From Ruminococcus flavefaciens (GTDB lineage: Bacteria > Bacteroidota > Bacteroidia > Bacteroidales > P3), in NCBI GenBank assembly GCA_023667315.1, contig JAMPAI010000001.1, forward strand, positions 180,820 through 244,819: a stretch of 64,000 nt of DNA, written 5' to 3'. The notes beneath the pieces were generated by a model. The model was given only the letters and a program-made list of their open reading frames with translations. It searched no databases and was not told where the DNA came from. A program made the position numbers and the translations under genes. Of the stretch, positions 1 through 11,400 are shown piece after piece; within the stretch, counting starts at the first letter, position 1; every line of letters begins with the position of its first letter.

Positions 1-323
1 ACGTTCCCGTGGGATCCGGTGACGGAGACGAAGACGCTGCGTGGTACGGGCACGTGCCAGGAGGTGGACGCCGACTGCGAGGTGACGTACACGAGGGAAC
101 GCGAGGGTTCGGTAGAGACGGTGAAGGCGACGGTGAAATGCCCGGAAGCTGGCACGACGCCTCCGGAAGAGCAGCCGAAGCCGAAGAAGACGGTATGCGA
201 CACGATCTACGACATCACGACGGTGCCGGGTACGTTCCCGTGGGATCCGGTGACGGAGACGAAGACGCTGCGTGGTACGGGCACGTGCCAGGAGGTGGAC
301 GCCGACTGCGAGGTGACGTACAC
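1..323 (+). repeat. 77-codon tandem repeat, two visible copies
   Basis: Bases 1-92 and 232-323 are identical over 92 bases, a period of 231 bases or 77 codons, so the reading frame is kept. The array probably continues to the left of the window. Identity at the DNA level means recent duplication or ongoing gene conversion. Confidence 0.9.
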
Positions 324-384
324 AACAGAGCGTTCATCCGACAACAAAACTGAAACGGAGCGTGCCGTAGTTCATTGTGAGTAG
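1..384 (+). CDS. C-terminal end of a tandem-repeat protein (5' end outside window)
   Basis: The frame is open from base 1 and stops at 382-384, so only the last 127 codons are present. The visible protein is made of a 77-residue repeat. Each copy has the core TFPWDPVTETKTLRGTGTC followed by a Cys-containing segment (EVDADCEVTYT), and the copies are joined by a Pro/Lys-rich linker (PEEQPKPKK). The protein ends shortly after the last repeat with Cys-Glu. It shows no T9SS sorting domain. Paired cysteines and proline-rich linkers suggest an exported, surface-exposed repeat protein, but that is inference. I recognise no family. A second frame (from about 9) is also open because the repeat is GC-rich; I prefer frame 1 because it runs from the edge and gives the repeat with the linker. 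Confidence 0.6.
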   Translation, partial: TFPWDPVTETKTLRGTGTCQEVDADCEVTYTREREGSVETVKATVKCPEAGTTPPEEQPKPKKTVCDTIYDITTVPGTFPWDPVTETKTLRGTGTCQEVDADCEVTYTTERSSDNKTETERAVVHCE

Positions 385-386
385 TA

Positions 387-419
387 TTGGGTATTAATGC
401 GGGAAAAGTATTAAATTTG
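387..419 (+). promoter_or_regulatory. Bacteroidota-type promoter for the T9SS cargo gene
   Basis: TAAATTTG at 412-419 matches the -7 consensus TAnnTTTG. A TTG at 387-389 lies 22 bases upstream, close to the expected -33 position. Transcription would start near 426. That makes the TTG at 434 an unlikely start and favours the ATG at 455. Confidence 0.55.
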
Positions 420-454
420 CAGGTTTAGCAGTTTTGAAAAGAACGCAAACACTG

Positions 455-3400
455 ATGGAAAGACCAAAGGTGAATAGAATAAAGAAGATGTTACGCGGGC
501 TTTTGAGCAGGCTTGAAACAAAGTTCTTGCTTAAAGGGTGTGTATTGTCTTCATTATTGGCTGTTTGTGCTTTACCTTATACATTAAAAGCTGTTGAAAA
601 TGGTTTGGTTTTGCCAGAACAAGAAATAATTAACAATATATTATATCTTAATCTTTCCGATACAGTTCGTTTAGATGGTTCAGCATATCCTTCAGATGGT
701 GATGGGCTTTATGAACAGTTGTGTGGGTCGGAAACTTTCTACCATGTAAAGACTGAGATTGATTTTATAACAGGACTTCCGATTTTGGACAGTATCCCCT
801 ACGACAGTGTAGTCTGCAAATTGGTTCCCATCAAGGGCAAATACCCTATAACGCATTGCGATTCCGTTTGGCATTTGTTGTCGCAGACCATTGACAGTTT
901 CCCTATCGGTAAGAAATCCGTGGAAAAGGACGGTATTTTTGTGCTGATAGATGAATATCACTATGATACAATCAGCGAATACGCCTTCGAGGTTCATTGC
1001 CGTGAGATAGACACTTCCTACTACTTCGATACCATCACCACGCGCCATTGTGTGGATATTTACGATACGGTTCACAGCAACGACAGCCTTATCGTGTATG
1101 GCCCCTACGACCATACCGACACCACGATGACCTTCCATCCCCATCTTTCCACTACCTACAATCCCTTTAAGGATTGGTCGTTACGCAACAAGGACAGCCT
1201 GCAGGCGCTTATCGGCCGCCTCAACGCACTCTTGGCGACCTGGCCCGACGACCTGCGCGAGGAAATGAGTCTGGAAGACAGGATTGCCTCCGTTATCGCC
1301 ACGCTCGGCTTGCCCGACGACTCGGCCACCAACGCCTCCGTGCGCGATTCGCTCAATGCCATCGTGCCCGTTACCCCGGCCTATTACCGTGCCTGGATCG
1401 CCGCCTTGGAAGATGCCCTTAAGCAGTATAACGAAGATGTGGAACGCACCCAGGAATACCATATCGACAGCGTGCGGGTCAAGGTGATCGCCCACCTGAA
1501 GAACGGGGTGGTGGCCACCGACACCTTTACCATAAAGACCATTCCGATTCTGTACGCGCGCCAGCCCGATACAGGTATTCAGCAAGACCATGACCTTTGT
1601 CTATGGGCGGGTTCGCCCGATCTGCCCGACGGCAGCGGCAAATACGCCAACATTACTTGGTATAAGCCCTTGGATAAATACGGGAATCCGATAAATCCCC
1701 ACCAGAAATTCAATCCCAGTGGCCTGCAGCCCTACGGCGATGTTTCGATGACCGACAGCGTGCACATCAAGACCTTGCTGGGGCAGGGCGGAACCAATCT
1801 TTTTGCGGGACAGGGGCCGCTCTATGTTTCCGATACCTTGGACGGCGATACCTTGCTGTTCCCCATCAAGGTGGAAGCCACGCCCGAACTCAAGGCCCTT
1901 TATCCCCATGCGCCCGAACATCTCTGCTCGTACTACGACACCATTCGGGTGGCCATCATCAAGGGTTTCCGGGTAAGCGGCTTTGTAAGTTACGCCAGCT
2001 TCTGGAAACCTTCCATGCTTACCCCGCCCGATACCCGTAGCTCCGATGCGCCTTGCGATCAGGATATAACGGTTGGAAACGCCATAAAGGACAAGCATCG
2101 CCCTGTGGCCAACGTTACCGTGCAGCTTTACGATATGAATGGTGTCTTGCTGGATACGGCGCTTAGCGATGCCGAAGGTTATTTCGATTTCGGCAAGTAC
2201 TATATGCAGGGCAGGTACATCATTACGGGAAAAAGTCCGCAAAAGCAGAGTTATTACGGCAGCATAGGCCTTAACGGGAACGATGCCACCTGGATACAGA
2301 ACTATGTGGCCCGTGTATTGAATCAGGATAAGTTGCCGGAAAAGGTTAACCCGCAGTATTCCATGTGGTGGTGGGCGAGCAACGTGAACCTTACCTCCAT
2401 TCCGGAGGCTACCAGGGGTTTGGATGGTAACGATGCCACGGCTGTGCAGAATAAGGTGGCTCAGATTTTGGGCAATGGAAACCGCTATACCGACAACAAT
2501 ACAAAGAAGCCTCTCGATGACTGGGCATATAGTATTGATACCATGCATCTTGTAAAGGATACTATGTTCCATGTGCGCGGGGTGATGCGTGGGGATGCCG
2601 ACCGTAACTACAACGACAATTCGAGTTCCGGCCAGCTGCAGAAGGGCAGGCGGATCCAAAAGGCCTCGCTGGCGAAATTCGGCAAGATTTCCGTCTATGC
2701 CAACGAACGTCTGCTGGATTTCCCGGTCTTGAGTGTGGACGAAGGTTATCTCTCTGGATTCCAGCTGTTCCTGTATTTCGATCCCGCCAAGATAGAGCCG
2801 GTTAACGTGCGTATGCCGTCGATCCTCAATCCCAAGACCTCCAATCTGGCGCAGAATGTGGTGGACGACCAGATCCTCACCACCTGGATCAGCAAGGACA
2901 AGCCGTACTTCCACAAGGGAGACACCATCTTGATGTTGCGCTTCAAGCTGAACGGCAACCCGGTTAAGAATGTGGGAAGCTACTTCAAGAACAACCTTAC
3001 GCAATACGTGGTTTCGGATACGCTTGCGCGCATCGTGCCTTGGGAAGTGGCCATGCCGCAGCTCCAGCTGCTGGAAGTGGACGAGGAGGAAGAGGAAGAC
3101 GACTTCCGTTGGGAACCCTTGGTTGAGAACGGCGACACCATATATCTGCCGTTTGTGAACGAAGAAAAGGGTCTGGTGACGAACAGCGGCGACCATCACG
3201 GCGAAAAGAAGCACGACAGCCATATCATCAGCGTGATTCCCAACCCGATTTCCTCCTGGGGCGACGCTACCTACCATGTGGGCGAAAGTTGTCTGGTGAA
3301 CCTCAAGCTGTATTCGCTCTTGGGCGAGAATGTGCTCACCTTCGTGGAAGGCGAACGCCAGCAGGGTCTGTACCGTATCAGCATGAACATGCAGTCCTTG

Positions 3401-3487
3401 CCCAGCGGTATCTATATCCTGAGGCTGGAAACCCTTAAGGAAGGCAAGACCGAGTTCGATTTCGTAAAGGTGATCATCCGTCGGTAA
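455..3487 (+). CDS. T9SS-secreted multidomain protein with dockerin-like and cohesin-like segments
   Basis: About 1010 residues. A hydrophobic signal segment (VLSSLLAVCALPYTLKA) lies near the N-terminus after a long basic stretch; TTG 434 and ATG 488 are alternative starts. Residues about 545-592 look like a carboxypeptidase-regulatory-like beta sandwich. Two dockerin-like helices follow, at about 604 (GNDATWIQNYVARVL) and 655 (GNDATAVQNKVAQIL). Residues about 740-865 resemble a cohesin fold (SGFQLFLYFDPAKIEP). An acidic stretch comes next, then a type A T9SS sorting domain from about 927 (VIPNPISS) to the end (LPSGIYILRL). The product is therefore probably exported by T9SS and anchored to the cell surface or released. 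The first 450 bases are clearly more AT-rich than the rest. The domain calls are by eye; the sorting domain is secure, its function is unknown. Confidence 0.75.
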   Translation: MERPKVNRIKKMLRGLLSRLETKFLLKGCVLSSLLAVCALPYTLKAVENGLVLPEQEIINNILYLNLSDTVRLDGSAYPSDGDGLYEQLCGSETFYHVKTEIDFITGLPILDSIPYDSVVCKLVPIKGKYPITHCDSVWHLLSQTIDSFPIGKKSVEKDGIFVLIDEYHYDTISEYAFEVHCREIDTSYYFDTITTRHCVDIYDTVHSNDSLIVYGPYDHTDTTMTFHPHLSTTYNPFKDWSLRNKDSLQALIGRLNALLATWPDDLREEMSLEDRIASVIATLGLPDDSATNASVRDSLNAIVPVTPAYYRAWIAALEDALKQYNEDVERTQEYHIDSVRVKVIAHLKNGVVATDTFTIKTIPILYARQPDTGIQQDHDLCLWAGSPDLPDGSGKYANITWYKPLDKYGNPINPHQKFNPSGLQPYGDVSMTDSVHIKTLLGQGGTNLFAGQGPLYVSDTLDGDTLLFPIKVEATPELKALYPHAPEHLCSYYDTIRVAIIKGFRVSGFVSYASFWKPSMLTPPDTRSSDAPCDQDITVGNAIKDKHRPVANVTVQLYDMNGVLLDTALSDAEGYFDFGKYYMQGRYIITGKSPQKQSYYGSIGLNGNDATWIQNYVARVLNQDKLPEKVNPQYSMWWWASNVNLTSIPEATRGLDGNDATAVQNKVAQILGNGNRYTDNNTKKPLDDWAYSIDTMHLVKDTMFHVRGVMRGDADRNYNDNSSSGQLQKGRRIQKASLAKFGKISVYANERLLDFPVLSVDEGYLSGFQLFLYFDPAKIEPVNVRMPSILNPKTSNLAQNVVDDQILTTWISKDKPYFHKGDTILMLRFKLNGNPVKNVGSYFKNNLTQYVVSDTLARIVPWEVAMPQLQLLEVDEEEEEDDFRWEPLVENGDTIYLPFVNEEKGLVTNSGDHHGEKKHDSHIISVIPNPISSWGDATYHVGESCLVNLKLYSLLGENVLTFVEGERQQGLYRISMNMQSLPSGIYILRLETLKEGKTEFDFVKVIIRR

Positions 3488-3526
3488 GGTTTTCCGGTAG
3501 TTTATAATCTTGTTACATTACACATA

Positions 3527-5230
3527 ATGAAGAATTTTAGAAAACTTTTGTGCGCGATAGGCTTTGCAGCTCTTTGCGTGGGTAACGGCTTTGCCTGTAC
3601 CAATTTCCTGATTACCAAGGGTGCCAGCAAAGACGGCTCCACCATGATCAGTTATGCCGCCGACAGCCATGTGCTCTACGGCGAACTGTATTACATTCCG
3701 GCCGCCGACTATCCCGAAGGGGCGATGATGGACATCTACGAATGGGATTCGGGCCGCAAGATGGGGCAGATCAAGCAGGTGCGCCACACCTATTCGGTGG
3801 TGGGCAATATGAACGAATACCAGTTGGCCATCGGCGAGACCACTTTCGGCGGCCTTCCCCAATTGGTCGATACCACGGCCATTATGGACTACGGCAGCCT
3901 GATTTACGTAACCCTGCAGCGTGCCAAGACCGCCCGCGAGGCCATCAAGGTGATGGACGAGCTGGTGCGTACCTACGGCTATGCTTCGGGCGGCGAATCG
4001 TTCTCGATCTGCGACCCCGATGAAGTGTGGATTATGGAAATGGTGGGCAAGGGAGTAGGCAACAAAGGCGCGGTCTGGGTGGCCTACCGCATTCCCGACG
4101 GGTATATCTCCGGCCACGCGAATCAGGCGCGCATTACCAAGATCAAGCCTGCCAACGGCAAGACCTCCATTACCAGCAAGGATTTGGGCAAGAAATACAA
4201 TCTGGCCACGGTGGAATGTATCTACGCCGCCGATGTGGTCGATTACGCCAAGAGCGCCGGCCTGTACAGCGGCAAGTTTGAGGATTTCAGTTTCTCGGAT
4301 ACCTACTGCCCGCTTACCTTTAGCGGTATGAGGGGTTGCGAGGCCCGTGTGTGGGCCGGTTTCATGAAGGCCAACCGCGCCGAAGCCGCCCAATACGAAG
4401 ACTATGCCCGCGGCGAGAACGCCTCCCACCGCATGCCGCTCTGGATCAAGCCCGACCGCAAGCTTACGCTCAACGATATGATGAGCTTTATGCGCGACCA
4501 CTACGAAGGAACCTCGATGGACATGACCAAGGACCTGGGCGCCGGTCCGTTCGCCTGTCCTTACCGTTGGCGCCCCATGGACTTCGAGGTGGACGGCAAG
4601 AAGTACATCCATGAAAGGGCTACTTCCACGCAGCAGACCGGTTTCTCGTTCGTGGCGCAGTGCCGTGGCTGGCTGCCCCGTCAGATCGGCGGCATCCTCT
4701 GGTTCGGCGTGGACGACACCTATTCCACCTGCTACGCTCCCATGTACTGCGGTATCACCGAGATTCCCCTCTGTTTCCGCGTGGGCAACGGCGATATGGT
4801 TACCTATTCGCCCACCTCGGCCTTCTGGCTGTTCAATCTGGTTACCAATTTCGCCTATGGCCGTTACAGCGACATGATCGTGGATATCCAGATGGTTCAG
4901 TCGTATCTGGAAAACGCTTTCCAGCAGGAAGTGGCCGAGAATGACGCCAAGATGAAGGACGAAACCGACAATGCCAAGCTGGTGGCTTTCGCCAATCAGT
5001 TCTCGAACGCCAAGGCCGAGCAGATGTTCAACTCCTGGAAGAAACTGAGCGAATACCTGCTGGTGAAATACATCGACGGCAATGTAAAGAAGACCAATGC
5101 CAACGGCAACTTCACCACGACCCCTTACGGGCATATGGAAATGCCGGAATGGCCGCCCTATCCCGAATTCTGGTACAGGAAAATCGTGGAAGACTGCGGC
5201 GACAACATCAAGGAAGTGGAAGTGAAGTAA
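3527..5230 (+). CDS. C69-family dipeptidase (PepD-like)
   Basis: 567 residues. Peptidase family C69 (N-terminal nucleophile hydrolases) uses a cysteine exposed after processing. Here a signal-like hydrophobic segment is followed at once by Cys24 in the expected setting ACTNFLITKGASKDGS. Later family features are present, such as GESFSICDPDEVWIMEM and the Trp-rich C-terminus. It probably removes dipeptides in the periplasm or outside the cell and supports peptide use. It follows the cargo gene by 39 bases, with a weak -7-like sequence (TAATCTTG, 3505-3512) between them, and is closed by its own terminator. The exact substrate cannot be told from sequence. Confidence 0.88.
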   Translation: MKNFRKLLCAIGFAALCVGNGFACTNFLITKGASKDGSTMISYAADSHVLYGELYYIPAADYPEGAMMDIYEWDSGRKMGQIKQVRHTYSVVGNMNEYQLAIGETTFGGLPQLVDTTAIMDYGSLIYVTLQRAKTAREAIKVMDELVRTYGYASGGESFSICDPDEVWIMEMVGKGVGNKGAVWVAYRIPDGYISGHANQARITKIKPANGKTSITSKDLGKKYNLATVECIYAADVVDYAKSAGLYSGKFEDFSFSDTYCPLTFSGMRGCEARVWAGFMKANRAEAAQYEDYARGENASHRMPLWIKPDRKLTLNDMMSFMRDHYEGTSMDMTKDLGAGPFACPYRWRPMDFEVDGKKYIHERATSTQQTGFSFVAQCRGWLPRQIGGILWFGVDDTYSTCYAPMYCGITEIPLCFRVGNGDMVTYSPTSAFWLFNLVTNFAYGRYSDMIVDIQMVQSYLENAFQQEVAENDAKMKDETDNAKLVAFANQFSNAKAEQMFNSWKKLSEYLLVKYIDGNVKKTNANGNFTTTPYGHMEMPEWPPYPEFWYRKIVEDCGDNIKEVEVK

Positions 5231-5249
5231 GCTAGATTCCGTGTTAAAG

Positions 5250-5290
5250 GAAAGGGCATTTGACCATCGGTCGGATGCCCTTTCTTGTTA
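5250..5290 (+). terminator. Rho-independent terminator after the C69 peptidase
   Basis: A 10-bp perfect stem, GAAAGGGCAT (5250-5259) with ATGCCCTTTC (5275-5284), is followed by a short T-rich tail. It lies 20 bases after the stop codon. Confidence 0.85.
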
Positions 5291-5374
5291 TCGATACCGG
5301 TGGCAGGCGGAGAGGCTGGCCGTGGAGGAGCGGGGCTTGCCGGCAAAATCAAAAAAGACCTATTGAAAATTTAT

Positions 5375-5382
5375 TATCTTTG
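5375..5382 (+). promoter_or_regulatory. -7 promoter box for the giant surface-protein operon
   Basis: TATCTTTG at 5375-5382 fits TAnnTTTG exactly and lies 57 bases before the GTG start at 5439. No good -33 TTTG is seen at the usual distance. A TGTTGATAA sequence at 5396-5404 lies just downstream, in the leader. Bases 5291-5374 show nothing else I can name. Confidence 0.5.
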
Positions 5383-5438
5383 TAAGGGTATGTGTTGTTG
5401 ATAAATTTATTAAAACACAGATAATCAATAGTTTTCTT

Positions 5439-8400
5439 GTGAATAACTATTTTTTTAAACAGCGTGTCCATATAGGTAAATGCGCTGTGGTGTTCTTTTT
5501 GAGTTTGTGGGGCTTTTTATGGCTCGGCAACGTGGTCTGTGCACAAGATTCGCGCCTGTATATGAGTGTGCCCGCCAAGGCGGGGGCTTCCAAATCGGGG
5601 GGAACTATCGGCCCGCTGAAGAACGGGGAAGTGTATTGTGTCTACGAGGCGGGATCCCGCCCCAACCTTTTTCTCGAAAATGCCGGGACCCAATGCACGT
5701 GGTCGGTGCTTCCGGCAAACAAGGTGGAGATAGCGAACCAATACGGGCCTTACGGCGATACGGTCACCCTCAGGATAAGCACGCCCATAAACGAGTTGCT
5801 GAGCATAACCCTTACCGTAAGGGAAGGCGGCGGGGAACCGAGGGATCTGCGCATTATCGTGCCCCGTCAGGCTCTTGGAGCAGGAGAAATAATGGTGGAA
5901 GACCTGTTGGACGACACCACCTATTGTGCCGATTTGGAATATCAGGTGCGTGTGGCCGAAGATCCCAACTACACCAAAGACGGATCTGTAAACAACTATG
6001 GCCAGGGTCTGTATCCGGATGCGGATCTACGCTACCAATGGAGCCTTTTGGACGGTATCTCCCCCCTGAAGTCGGACATCTACGTGCAGCAGCCCGCGCA
6101 GATGTACGGCTGGCGGGCCGATGTGCCCGCGTACGCCCGCAGATGGCAGGTCCAGCCCATGACCTGCGAAAACAGCAATCATCCCGCCAACCCCACCACC
6201 CGCGAGATCCTCAACGTGATTCCCAGGAACCTCAGTTCCGAAAAACTTTCCGTCAAGGCCATCCGCTTCACGAAGGAAGGTGTCGGGGAAATGGACGACA
6301 TGGGCAATCCCATTCCCGACTGGGACACGTCCGGCATGGAAGAATACGGCAACGCCTGCGTGTGGTACTCCGCCAAGTTCAACGGGAGCGTCCGGAACAT
6401 ACAGGCCGAGCATCTGGGCTACAGGGAGTCGGAAAACGGTTTTGTCTATCTTCAGGCTGTTCCCTACAGGCCGGAAGACATAAGTTTCCGCAACTACACC
6501 TACGAGTGGCTTTTCGATACCGCAGACCTTGTCTTGGACACCGCCCGCATGGCACAGATGGCCAATATGAGCGGCTACGGCTTCGGGGCCGACAAGGGGC
6601 GGGTGTGCTTCCGGATAAAGGAACGGAAAGACGACGACGGGCTTAACATCGAGGACATAAAGGTTTCGTATGTGATGCACTGCCCCGCCTGCAATGAACG
6701 TGCGGCGGCGCGGGGGCAGTCGTTCGTCTACAGGTCGGCCGAATCGGAAAAGATAACCCTCAAGCGTATCGACACGCTGGTGGATGCCAGGATTGCCTAC
6801 CATTCGGAAATACACAACAAGGACGGCATGCCCGTGCAGGTGCTGGACGAACTGCCCCGGCTCTGCGGCCTTACCGAATACAATTTCTGTTCCACCACCG
6901 ACAAGGACGGGAATGGCGGGCAGACGGAATACCGCTGGGCAATGCCGCCTAAATTGGGGGAGAAAGATGAGGAGCAATGGATTGAGACCGACGGAATCTC
7001 CGACTGTCTTGGAGAAAGATCTCCCGCCATTGTGGAGACAGACACCAAGACAGGCGACACGGTGCGCTTCATGGTGTATCCGGCGAACTACTGCTTTGTT
7101 AACGGAAAGGACACATCGCGCAATGCGAAATACATGTATGCATTCCTGCGCAGCGTGCCTCGCGCGCCCCGTATCATAGACACGATAGAGCACAGGTATT
7201 ATCCCGGCTACTCGAAAGACGAGCTGCAGCAGCTGGTGGACAACGAGTCGGGTGTCGGCGGGGGAGCCGGTGGAGGCGGAGCCGTCGCCCCGGGTGGTGG
7301 TGCGGGAGGCAACGACGAGATTCCCTGGCCCTCCAAGGGGGTGGAGAACCCGGTACTGCTTTGCAACCGAACCTATTTCGGGCATAATGTGGTGTCGTTC
7401 AGCGAGAAACAATCGTTCTTGCTGCACACCCCCAAAAACGAGCTCAAGGCCAACGACTACAGCAAGAACCCGCTGGCGGAGAGCGGCTTTGTGGTGACTT
7501 TTCCCAAGGAGGACGATGCGTCAAGGGATGCGCTGGAATCGGCCATGACGATAGAGCGGTACAAGGGCAGGGAAAGCGGAGACACCAACCTGCTTTCCTT
7601 CAGCATCGATTTGGGCAAGCGTGCGGCCTTGGTGGGCAAGCGGCAGATTATCATGCGCCTTCAGGCCGCCAACGAGTGCGGGGTCGGCAATCCTTCCTAT
7701 TTTCCCGTAAACATCATCGACACCATTCCCGTAATCGGCCACGTGCGCGATGCCAACCGGGGGGACGGCGACCCGGATCTGGTTTACGACTACGTGGATT
7801 CCCTGTGCGAGGGCACCCGGATGAACATGACCAACGAAAGCGCCTTGGCCAAGGACGGCAGCGGCGAACCGGTTTACATCACCGCTTCTTCAGACCCCTA
7901 CCGCAATACCGACAAGGTGGAATACCGCTGGCAGATTCCCTCCACCTGGCGTTTCGAAGACCCTGTGAACGGTCCCTTGGTGAACCCCACCTGGGTTTCG
8001 CTCGGACAGGAAGACGGCGCGGTCCGTCTGGCATTGAGGAACCGTTGCGGGCAGAGTCGGTACCGCAGCGGAGACTCCATTAACGTGAACCCCTTCACGA
8101 GGGTCAGCATCAAGGTGGTGAAAGGGCTTGAAACCACCGATGTCGCCCTGGATCCCAAAAGCAGCGACCCTGATGTGTTGCAGTCGTTTAAAGACAATCC
8201 TTTCCTGCTTTTGCCCTGCCGGGGCTCGGAAATGATGTATGCCGGCGACACTTCCGAACGCACCGACCGCTACCGCTGGGAGTTTCCTTCCGACTGGCAG
8301 GTGGTTACGGGCATGGAGGGACAGTATAACGGCACGGCGGAAGCCGACCCATCGCATCCCAACTGGGCCTATACCGACCACCTCGGGCTTACCAGCTACT

Positions 8401-11400
8401 TCGGCGACATGCGGGTGCGCGTAAGGGTGGGCGGCGACACAGGCAACATCTACGTGGTGGGGCAGACCTTAGACTGCCGGTTCAGGTTCGACAACTACGC
8501 CCCCGACCGTACCGTCGACCCGCCTTGGTTAGGACACCGCCGTGACAGCATGAAGGCGGTGGTGCGCCCCTACACGGGCAAGCCGGAGCCGGACGGTGTC
8601 TGGCCCGATTCGGTATGCGTGCGAAAGGTGGCGAGCCTTTCGGTGATGCCCGACCCCACGCAGGATTCGCTTACCCGCAGCCAGACCACCTTTATCTGGA
8701 AATTCCCCGATGACTATTCGGACATCGCCTATTCCAACACAAACCCCGATGATCCGCGTCAGGTAAGGAACACCCTTTTCTTTACCGTTCCCGACCGGGC
8801 GGGCGACCGCGACACCATAACGGTTTTCTCGCACCGCACCGACTGCGATGCCACCAACAGGATGGATTCCATACAGGTAGTCATCAAGCTTACCGACACC
8901 ATACCTTTTGTGGCGAACCGCTATCTGAACGACGCCCGTAGGCCGACATCCAGAATCAATACCACGCCTTGTGAGGGCGATACGGTGGTGTATCGCGTGC
9001 TTCCCGACCCCAAGAAATATTCGGACGGGGTCTGGTTCACCTGGAATGGCGGCAATGCGTTTATCGATACCGCGCAAGGGCTTATCGACACTACCGGCTG
9101 GCGGGCGCTTAATCCCACGGGCATTTATTCCGATACCCTCAAGATGATTGTGGGTCGCAATGCCTTGGCGTTGGGGGCGCAGATCAAGTCGCCCTGCGGA
9201 TTGTCCTCGGTATTTGCCACCGTCTTCAACCCCGTCGGCCTGGTGCGCGACACCGTTCACCCGGTGGACGGCAGGCATCTGCTCTGCATGGGCGAGAAAG
9301 TTACGTTCGAATGGGATTCGGTAAGATATGCGACCCAATACGACTGGTTCTATCCCTGGGGCAAGGAACACGACACCCTTTTTATCGAGAACAAGATGTT
9401 CTACCGCGAGTTCGGCCGTAAAACGGAATTCGCCGAAGGCTTTGTCTATGTATTGCCGAGCAACAAATGCGGCGTGGGACCTTATTCCGACACGGTAAGG
9501 ATCGAAAACGTAATTAAGGATTTAAAGGCTCCTTCTGTAACGGATTTCGATAAGGTGGTGGATTTTACGGTATCGGGCGACACCGTTTTCGATACGGTTT
9601 GCCTGCGTACCGACCGCAAATACCTTGTTGAGTACAAAGATGAATCATACGAAGAAGGCATGGCGTGGCGCTACAAATGGTTCGAGTTTGCTGTCAATTC
9701 CGAAGATGCCTTGACGGTGGAGGCCGGCTATGAAACCGATAGCAGTGTGGTTCAATTTGCCAATCAGGCGGGGTTTGAAGAAAAGTTTCTCGGTGTAGCG
9801 ATACGTCACAAGGAGTGCGCCTTGTGGGGCGACACGCTGACGATTCGGATTAAACCCGCCGATACGGTGGTGATAACCGATGCGGATCTGGCCGACCGTC
9901 TTTCCGACTGGGAACAGGAAGACAAAAAGATCGTAACACGTCCGTGTGGGGGCAGTGCGGCGAACGCCGAATGGCATTTCAACAGTGATTTCGGGGAAGA
10001 AGGGATCCGGTACCGTTTTGTGTGGTGGGATTCCCTTTCGCAGACCCGGGCGCGTTATCACGATGCCGACGGAGTTATGGTGAGCGGTGCCGTTAAGAAA
10101 GACGACAATTTTACGTGGCTTAATCCCAAGCAGGAAGACGATCTCGAAAATACATGGTACAGCGGCGACGAGGATGTGCTGAAAGTGAGCATCCCCAACA
10201 ATCAGCTGCTTTACCTTTCGGTGGATTTGAAAAACCGTTGCGGTGTTTCCAGACTGCCTTCGCTGGCGATCCGGACGGTGGTCAGCATCGTTGATTCCAT
10301 CTATAGGCTGCAGATGCTTTCCGAAAGGGTCTGCGACGGCGATTCGCTGGTGTTCCGCGTGGATTCCTCGGCCAATATCGGCGGTTTTATCTGGCATTAT
10401 CCCTGGGGTGCGCAGCTCGATACCGTCAATGTGGGAACCCAGGTGGTGCGTACTTTCAATACCAAGGAATACCAGACGGGAGAAGTCTATGTGATTCCTT
10501 ACAACGGTTGCGGAAACGCCAAGGAAAGCGACCGGATCGATATCGCTGAAGTGTTACGCATTCCCTCGCGCGCCGTTCCGGTGGATTTCGACCCCGCCTA
10601 CGATGCCGAAAAGAATCCCGTGGCCAAAGACACGCTCTGCATGCGCGAAAAAATCACCCTGCACGTGCATTCGGACAGTTGGGAAGAGGGCAGATACGAA
10701 ACCCGGTGGCGTCTGGTGCAGGGCAGCGCGACGGGCTTTGAAAGGGAGGACGAATCCTGCACCCTGACCCAGACCGATGTGAACGCCGAGCCTTTCGTGC
10801 TTGAATTTTTCTCGCGCGCCAAGGGCTGCCGACGTTATTCGGATACCTTGCAGATCCGGATCCTCTCGATGGACACCCTTACGTTCGCCCTGGTGGAAGA
10901 CGAAGATGAGGATTTGGGCAGACTGGAAGTGCTGTTGCCGTCTATCGTGGATTATGCCGACGATACGCCTGCCGCCCTTGATCCTTGCGGAGGAACCGAG
11001 CAGAAATACACGATAGCCAGAAACATCCATTGGAGTATCCTGTCGGATGCGGAATCGTATTTCTCGTGGAACGCCAAGGGTGAGGCGCCACAATCTTCCG
11101 TGGGCGACGACCTTGCCTTGGGTAGCACCGATTGGACGTATGTAGGCAGCCCGATAGACGGATTCTACCGCGACCTGCCCTTGAAGGTGGGTGCGGATGA
11201 ATTGCGGCTGCACGTAAACCTGCGCAATATATGCGGCATTTCACATTCGCCGGCACTGGCCTTGGTACCCAAACCGGCGGTGTTGCAGGAGCCCACGATT
11301 ACCCCGGAATCGGTGTGTCTGGATGAAGTATTGGATCTTGATTGCGAGGATGTAGCTAACGCAGAAAAATATTATTGGGAATTTCCATGGGATCCCCGAA

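Noticed and set aside
1-323. CRISPR array
   Set aside because: The period is 231 bases with coding continuity; there are no short spaced repeats or cas genes.
9-353. Second open frame across the tandem repeat at the left edge
   Set aside because: It starts inside the array and is open only because the repeat is GC-rich; frame 1 runs in from the edge and gives the linker and repeat pattern.
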